From positions 21,037,679 through 21,101,678 of the forward strand of contig OZ022589.1 of the NCBI GenBank assembly GCA_963669155.1: a stretch of DNA of 64,000 nt, in the 5' to 3' direction. Of the stretch, positions 56,664 through 64,000 are shown in pieces. The position numbers and the translations under genes were made by a program. This stretch comes from Arbacia lixula (taxonomy: Eukaryota > Echinodermata > Echinoidea > Arbacioida > Arbaciidae). The notes under the pieces were generated by a model that saw only the letters and a program-made list of their open reading frames with translations, did not search any database and had not been told where the DNA came from. Position 1 is the first letter of the stretch. Every line of letters begins with the position of its first letter.

Positions 56664-58852
56664 GGTGTAAACGGACCTAATTTAAGTGTTTTTCAAGGCA
56701 TGGAGAAAAATATAGCTTGCACCCCTGATATGTGCAGTAAACAAGGAATTGACATGGAATGCTTGTCAGGGTAGTAGGAGAGGTTAAGTTCAGTTTATGC
56801 ATTTACCCTGTTGTTACCCATTAGCCTGACTTCCAGACTGTGGGGCATTTATAACTATTCGATAAACGGGTCTGGCTGCAGTAGACTAATCATTCTCAAT
56901 TTCTTTGCAGCCTCCCTACGGACTGACCTGATTGAGAGAAGAGGGGATTGATACCTTGACTAGTCTTAAGATATGAGACTCTATTTTTTAGTTTTGGATG
57001 AGAAATGTCCCAAGAGGCTATTGCCCCATGGAGCATCACAAAGTCACACAACATGTGACGGGTCATGATTGATCAGGGTTTGTCAGGAGAAAGAAAATAT
57101 GGCCGGGGGAATGGAATTTGTTGTCGTTCTCTGCTCACTTCATTTGCTGAGTGAATGAATGACTTGGGAAGCAATGTCATACATCACTGCTAGAAAGAAA
57201 AAAAAAAATTGGTTTGATTTGCCTACTTGTTTTGTGTACTTTCAGCAGGTCTGTCATGTTGACAAGAAAGGAAGAGAAAGAAAATTGTCAAAGATTGAAA
57301 TTTGAAGCTTCTCCTGTACCAGTCAATGTGCAGCGCTCTTCAGAAACTAATTGGCAAACAACTTGTTTTTGTACGAAAGTGGTCTGTTTCTTTTTGTCCA
57401 GAGTTGATAGCAGATATTAACAATACTGTGTAAAGTATCTCTCTCTTTATCACCTTAAATTGTCACTTTTAGTAGGATGAAATTTTCACCATATTTCACC
57501 ACCAAATCTAAAACTGTGATCCAGCTGTGATCATGTTGTAAAATACAGAAGTTGGAAAATTGGTTGTCATGACATTCAAAGAAACAATATTTTATATTGA
57601 GGGTCTGGATGTGCATATCGATTTGTGAAATGTGTGATGGATTCACATTAGAATAGTCTTTCTGTATGTCTGTGTCACTCATTCCGGGCATACAAATATT
57701 ATTGAAATCCCTCTTGAGTTAAAACTGGAGTGGTCGAGAAATGAGGGTTATGAACGACATCTCACCCCTATCCTACATAAAGCGCACCTTACCATGCTAA
57801 ACTTCCTTCTCTAGTCATGTGATGTCTGACTAGTATGGACTAGAGGCGCATCCAGTTTAGATCCCTTCGATACACCTCTCCTTCTCCCTCTCTTCCTCCT
57901 GCTTCTTCTTCTCCTCCTTCTCCTTCTGCCTCTCTCCGTCTGCGCTCGTTTTCCCCAGTCAGTGTGTACGTCTTGTCTGGGCAGACCAGTCCAACTTCCT
58001 TACATCAATGGCAAAAACGTGACTCATGCCCCGCTAGAATGCCGGCATCCGAAAACTCGCTCAAAGGCAGTAGGGAAGGCAGAAAGCACGTACACACCTA
58101 GATCAAAATGTCACTGCCAAAAGTCAAGTTAAAGAGGAATGATTTAAAAGGAAAGACTTCTTATTCAAGAATGTTAATACAAAATGTCAACTTTTAGAGG
58201 TGAATGATAACAGTTGTAAAGGAAGGAATCCATTTTCGAATGGATCACTGAGAAAAGTGCCCATTTAAAGGACAATGAAACAGAGTGATAAGCTTACTTG
58301 TATTGTGAAATGACATATTTATATTAAGGTTGAAATAATAGCAATTGCCTTTCATTTCAAATTTTCTATAGTCCTGCATTGGATGTCCATGAAATTATGT
58401 AGGCACTATGAGTATAGACATACCTCTGACATATACATGGTGTTTTATCTCAAAGGACCGGGAACCCAAATAAACAGGAGGCTGTATTACTTAACAAGAT
58501 CGTGATATCTACTGCAGGCAGCGGGCGTGTATCTGCTATCGAGGCATGTTATGATCATATTACTAATAACAAGATCCAGATTTCTGTCAAATGATGCTGC
58601 ATGCTGGATACTTCAGTGTGTACGTGTACTGTAGATACCTTGTTTCCTTCCAGGAGCCGGTTATAGCGAGAACCAGTTATAGCCGGAACTGGCAATATGA
58701 TTTCTGAAGATTAAATGTTCTTTGCATTACGATACAAGTAAATACCATATTTCATGATAAGTAGCAATATATATGCAGATCATACTTACACGTCAGACTT
58801 TCTCTCTCTACGTCATTCTTTGTCCATCTCCTCCTTGCCCCACTCACTCATA

Positions 58853-58907
<55 letters not shown>

Positions 58908-60414
58908 CACACCACTCATGATATCTCTCTTGAGACCCACATATATTTTGAGGTATATTATGAGTGCGAAGCAAATTCCTTTGCGAAATTTTTATGGTAA
59001 ACATCATTCAATGCCTTCTGTCTGAGATAATATTTTAGTCAGGTTTATGTTTTCCCTTACATTATGACTCCCAATCCTTCAACATTTTGCAGCCTGTAAC
59101 TTCACATCTATTGAAGATTAGCATTATCCTACTATACATTTTAAAATTTTGAAATCCCCCCAAAATGAAAGTCCCATTGCAAATTTGAGTAATGCTGAAA
59201 CCCTAAAATACTTTTCCCCTTTTTCTTGTTTGTACATGTGGCTATTTGCTAAGTACCGGTCCCAGTTGCCTTGCACAGTGTATACATTCATGAAGCTGGG
59301 AGGAAAACACTCTTGTTTCTTTCTCAAGCACTTCCCTAGCCAAGCCCTTATGTCGTTTTACATGTCCTTGTCGATGTACATGCACATGTATGCATGGAAA
59401 ATTGTATTTGGTTAACTTTTGCCTTAACCATTTTGGTACCAAGCCTTGAGAAACCACATTGAGTTATTACACGTTCTTCGCTCCCCTGGGATGGAGAGGG
59501 TTGAAAGTGTCGGTCGTTAGATCTGTCTATCCTCCGGGGATGGGTACTGAAGTGTTTACTCCTCGGTTGATCTTGTTAAGAGCTTTGGGGCGATGGGTGA
59601 GGGGGGGGGGGGGTGGGGGAGGGGGGTCAGGCTGGGGCTTGTGAAACTTAATCTAAACATGAACGTGACGAGATAATTTGCAGCATCTGCCTGCTGTTTA
59701 GATTGGATTTTCTGAGCGTGGTGTTGTCATGACGTGTAAGTTGGAAAATATACAAACCCGCTTTAGCACTACCTTTAAAAGGTATTTTTGAATACACGAT
59801 GTGGCTTGTGTAATCACTTGAGTTAAATGTTGGATTTTACACTAAAAAACAACTTACAGATAATTATGATTGGGTCACAAAAATGTTTTTCTTCTTTGTA
59901 TGTTATATCACAGCTATATCCAGTTATTCATACTTTCCTTCAAATTGTATATCAGATATGTTGTTGATCAGTTATGTGAATGACAAATTGTTTGGTTTGG
60001 GTTTCACCATGATATCATGGCATTACCTGGCCTCATTTCCCAATGTGGTGTGGTGGATACAACTTCAGAGCAGTTCCCCACAAGATTGAGGCACATATTT
60101 CAGGAAAATTTATTTTAAAAAAAAGGTTAATGTTTAGTTATTGTCAGACCGTAGAGAGATATGAAGCTGCTGTCATTGTGGGATACTACCCTAACATAGC
60201 GGTCGTGACAACACACACACTGCTATCTGAGCAAGCTTCCCCCTCCACCAGCCCACTTGAATGTTTATCATGTGCTGGAATCGGTGGCGCGGCTATAAAT
60301 AAACGACCGCAAACCCCTGCCCTCCCCCTTCCCACCTACGTCACTAGTCTACCTCTCAGTCACTCGTACATGAAGAGCAGCATTAACATCATCGGGCGTT
60401 TCTCTCCTCCCCTG
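56664..60414. other. Downstream flank, no gene seen
   Basis: AT-rich, with a CT microsatellite at 58855 and a G-rich stretch near 59600. Short open frames lack splice signals and protein character. Confidence 0.6.
58855..58905 (+). repeat. CT microsatellite
   Basis: A (TC)n tract of about 48 bp downstream of TMEM198. Confidence 0.95.
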
Positions 60415-60618
60415 TTCCATTTCCTCCTTCTTCTTATTCTCCTCCTTCTTCTTCTTATCGTCCTCCTTCTTCTTATCGTCCTCCTTCTTCTTCTTACACT
60501 GCTCCTTCTTCTTATCCTCCTTCTTCTTCTTCTTATTCTCCTCCTTCTTCTTCTTATCCTCCTCCTCCTTCTTCTTATCCTCCTCCTTCTTTTCCTCCTC
60601 CTTCTTCTTATCCTCACT
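60415..60618 (+). repeat. CTT/CCT trinucleotide-rich array
   Basis: Irregular TCCTTCTTCTTCTTAT units over about 200 bp. The open frame across it, 60043-60633 on +, is Leu-rich only because of the repeat, and the minus-strand frames are Lys/Glu or Arg repeats. Confidence 0.93.
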
Positions 60619-60680
60619 GCCAATTCTCAATAGACCTTATATGCAATTTTCTGCATGTTGTTGAACTAAATGTTTCCCAT

Positions 60681-60762
60681 GGTAACCCCAAAGCTTGCCC
60701 AAGGCATGTCCATCTAGCAGCAGGGAATGGATTCAAACTCATTTCCATCGATTGGAACTGTC
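60681..60762 (-). repeat. Family F dispersed repeat copy 3
   Basis: GGTAACCCCAAAGCTTGCCC, AAGGCATGTCCATCTAG and TTTCCATCGATTGGAACTG. On the minus strand all three copies translate to LGQALG-like peptides, explained by the shared DNA. Confidence 0.6.
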
Positions 60763-61310
60763 TTATTGGGGATCGGCGTATGTAAGAAGTTGTGACGAGG
60801 AAAAGTCCCATTCAGTCGAAGACATGAAAACGGCTTATTATACTTATGTAAAGAATGACAATCAATATATTGCCCCAGGATTGTTACACTAACTTGTACG
60901 TGCAGAGCGAAATTGTCCTCGGACATCTGTCCTTCTGTGTTTCCTCCTCACATATTATTACTTTCACTGCCGAATTCTATCTGATTCTACTTACAGTACA
61001 CAGACAGAGAACAACAACAGTTGTTGTTTTGCCCCAGGATAAGGAAGAGCCATCATTGGACATGTTAAAATTAGAACTACAAGACTGAAATGATTGGGAA
61101 ACGCAACCGCATTCTTGGCTGAATGTTGTGTGTTTGTAGTTTCGCGTAGCTTGAGCTGGTTTTTTTTTGGTTAGGCATCCTCTGGTCTAGTTTGTCAAGA
61201 ATTGATTTGTTCCTGTTGTGTCAGTGTGGTTTGTGATGTGTTTGTCTGTATGTCACCAACATTGATCTTTGCCCAGCACTAAAATGTAGTGTGAGTTTTA
61301 TTATTATTAG

Positions 61311-61311
61311 G

Positions 61312-61375
<64 letters not shown>

Positions 61376-61482
61376 CCTCCCCGGTCTCTCTTCCCCGTTC
61401 TCTCCCCCTTTCTCCTTCCCTCTCTGTCCCTCCATTTCTTTTTTTTATCTCTCACTCTATCTCTCTTTTTCTCTCTCTCTTC

Positions 61483-61513
<31 letters not shown>

Positions 61514-61570
61514 TCATTCTCTCTCTCTTTTTCTTTCTTGATCTTATCTCTCCCTTGATCCAACATTGAG
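61311..61570 (+). repeat. Long CT microsatellite
   Basis: A pure (CT)n core of about 55 bp continuing as degenerate CT/TTTC sequence for about 200 bp. Confidence 0.93.
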
Positions 61571-63654
61571 GCACAGAGAAATCCTACTATTTCAGCCATA
61601 ATTATGTACTTTTTGTTTATTTATTGACATGTTCATGTCTTCATACTCTTTTTTTTTTGGTATTTTTTTTATATTTTAGAAGAATATGGTTATTTTTTCA
61701 TACTCTTTTTGTATTTTTGGTATATTTAAGAAGAATCTGGTTATTTTTTCAGCCTTTTGTGTTAATTTAGTTGACATGTAAAACAACATTTTCTAATTTC
61801 TTGCCTGGAATATGAGAGATAACAATGTTGTCCAGTTTATACATGTTTACTTTGTAGTTTGTATGAACCATATATTGTATCAATTTGCAATGTGTTATTA
61901 TCTGTTAAAGACTAGAGTTCATGTGTAAGCTGCCATATGTGCCCATAATTTTACACAGCATTGCTCACTATACCCATAGACCATTTACAAATAGGTGGCA
62001 TTCCATCTTTTAGAACATAAAAAGAGAATTTATGAAAAAAAGAGGCACATGACACAACAAGAGGTTTATTTTTATGTCCTGAAATGTAATGGAATGCAAG
62101 CAACGTGATGGTTTTTAACTCTTTACATGCTTCATGTAAATTTATTCACACGTCATACACACAAATCCCATAGAGCGTCATTTTGCCTGGCTCACCAAAG
62201 TGTAATAAATGTCTTCATATCTTGATTGATGATCCAAGACTGAAGTTTCCCTTCTTGGTGGAGGACCATGTACATGTATGGTATAGGGAATGTCAACAAG
62301 GAGATGAAGATAAAGATATGACATACCATTTTGTGGTCACGGTGCAATGCACAAACAAAAAGATGAGCTTAAGTGAAGACTTAATATATTTTTTGTTGTT
62401 AGACAGTAAGAGCGCAGCAAGGAAAATGTGTAAGGTCACTGATTATTAGGATCATGTTTCCATGTGGATTCTGTGACTGCAACTACTTTATTTTATGTGT
62501 GCCATCACATGGATGGAAAAAGCACATATTGTATTCATGAAAATTGTCTTATTGCATATTCTATTATTTTTGTGGATTAACACTGAACATGTTTTGATCT
62601 TCAAACACAAGATGGTCAAAATTCCCTTCAATTTTGTGTAATAATATTCACCTTCAGTAATGTGCTCTTTCATCATGGACTTTGAATATAATACTGAATG
62701 AATACCATATGACTTTTATATATGTGGTGCCATTGTTTTGTACAAGTAACTTTGCAGATATTTAATTTCATATCAAGTGATTTGCACTTCAAATGTTATC
62801 TGTGCCATATGGTTATGATTGTATGGACTCTACAGATATACTGTAACCAAGCAAATACCACTTAATTTCATGTTGGCAAAACTTATGTTGCAATGGAATT
62901 GATTGATTGATTTCTTGACAAGCAAGGTGGTAGGTGGGACTTTGTTTTATATCAATATGTTATGTGATTGTTCATATGTGAAATTTGCATGGGTGAAGAC
63001 CGAGGTTAAAATTGGTTCACATATTTCACTGTTTGTTGAGGTTGTATGAAGCACATTTTCTCATTTTATAGGAGTTGGTAACGACAGGTGGAAAGAGTAT
63101 ATCTAGTTATGTTTTGAATGAAATATTTTAGAATAGAAGGTGAAATAGTGGAATTATGTCATGTGGTAGCCTAGGTCCCAGGCAATTGGCTGTTTTTTTT
63201 CCCTTCACCATCTGTTTGCGTTAACTTGTAGTGATTGAAGTACGTATAAAAAGAAGCGGAGTACAGCCTGGAATCTTGGCTATATTTTTGCATGATATAT
63301 TGTGTGTCAAAACATGTGCCTCAATATGTAATACACATCTACATGGGTATAATTTTATTCTATATTTGGATTTTCAAAGAGAAAAAAGGGACCTTTATTT
63401 GCTCGCATTTTTTATATTGCCTTTTTAATTTGATTTATGCACTGCACTGCTTGTATGCTGATAACTCTACCTTAATGATATGAATTCATTTTTGTGTGTG
63501 TAAATAGGTCAAAGCTGTACATATTTGGTAATAAATGATTATCAGCAGTTGGTGTATATTTATAAAGTAATGCAGGTTGTGTTTCATTGTGAAGCATTTA
63601 TTCTTGTGTTTGTTTACATGAGGCATGGAATGAGTGTAAAAAGAATGTGATAAT
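61571..63654. other. Downstream flank, AT-rich, no gene seen
   Basis: Very AT-rich, resembling a long 3' UTR in composition, with an AATAAA near 63530. It could be the 3' UTR of a gene outside the window or a distal TMEM198 3' UTR; nothing in the sequence decides between these. Confidence 0.4.
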
Positions 63655-64000
63655 GGGTGAGAGATGGGGAAAGACAGAGGAGAAATAGCATGAGAGAGAT
63701 GGGGGAAGAGAGGGCGGGAGAGAGAGAGGGAAAGAGAGAGAGAGGGGGGGAGTGAGAGAGATACATAGAGACAGAGGGAGTGAGAGAGAGAGACAGAGGG
63801 AGGGCGTTAGACATGAGAGAAGAGAGCGATGAAGACAGAATGGATGGGGAGAGAGAAAGGATGAGGGAGAGGGAGAGAGAGAGAGAGAGAATGGGCAACG
63901 GAGGGCGTTAAAAATAAGAGAAGTGAGTGATGAAGAGAGAATGGAGGGGGGTAATGATGGGCTTTAGATTAGAGGAGAGTGATGAAGACACAGAGAAAGA
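63655..64000 (+). repeat. GA-rich repeat running off the window end
   Basis: Degenerate GAGAGAG sequence with a longer repeat near the end: GGGCGTTA...GAGAAG...GAGAATGGA recurs at about 63803 and 63904. The tract reaches the window edge. Confidence 0.85.

Noticed and set aside
60043..60633. 196-codon + strand ORF
   Set aside because: The second half is a Leu-rich translation of the CTT/CCT repeat and the first half shows no protein character or splice signals.
61279..61599. Arg/Glu-rich minus-strand ORF resembling a coiled coil
   Set aside because: Generated by the (CT)n repeat.
42..64000. Viral or retroelement genes
   Set aside because: I saw no reverse transcriptase, integrase, transposase or capsid motif in any frame; all mobile elements recognised are non-autonomous.

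Overview
This is a 64 kb stretch of animal nuclear DNA with one convincingly recognisable gene. Large introns, GT-AG splice sites, AT-rich non-coding DNA, long CT/GA microsatellites, poly-G runs, frequent TACATGTA-type words and many small foldback elements suggest a marine invertebrate. An echinoderm such as a sea urchin is my best guess, but this is an inference; amphioxus, hemichordate or mollusc cannot be excluded by eye.

The gene is a TMEM198 orthologue on the + strand. Four coding exons (18671-18926, 32220-32783, 44083-44216, 52963-53190) join in phase 1, 1 and 0 into a 393-residue protein. It has an acidic N-terminus with one N-glycosylation sequon, seven predicted membrane segments of the TM7S3/TM198 type, a basic juxtamembrane helix and a Thr/Asp-rich tail. 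In vertebrates TMEM198 is a membrane scaffold that promotes LRP6 phosphorylation in Wnt signalling. A non-coding 5' leader segment precedes the start codon from an acceptor at 18577/18578 and carries two upstream ATGs. A candidate first exon and promoter lies near 15.2-15.3 kb. The 3' UTR probably runs to paired AATAAA signals at 54460-54473.

Layout: 1-15 kb is intergenic, with at least six foldback or MITE-like families, short tandem arrays and a possible terminal exon of an unidentified minus-strand gene at 5653-5906. 18.9-32.2 kb (intron 1) carries several inverted-repeat elements, including one with perfect 53-bp terminal inverted repeats (26695-27077) and a composite element (24311-25291). 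32.8-44.1 kb (intron 2) holds an 84-bp-period array open over 339 codons on the minus strand (38049-39068) and a second minisatellite (40.56-41.21 kb). 44.2-53.0 kb (intron 3) holds a CpG-rich foldback element and repeats carrying TGACGTCA palindromes. 53.2-64 kb is the 3' UTR and flanking DNA, with a tandem copy of the end of the coding exon, a perfect 286-bp tandem duplication and long simple repeats.

I found no bacterial-type operon, CRISPR array, confident RNA gene, intact transposase or reverse transcriptase, and no evidence of a new multi-gene system. The points most worth following up are the dense non-autonomous foldback families (several flanked by TA, TAT or TTAC), the partial duplication of the TMEM198 terminal exon into its own 3' UTR, and the intronic arrays.
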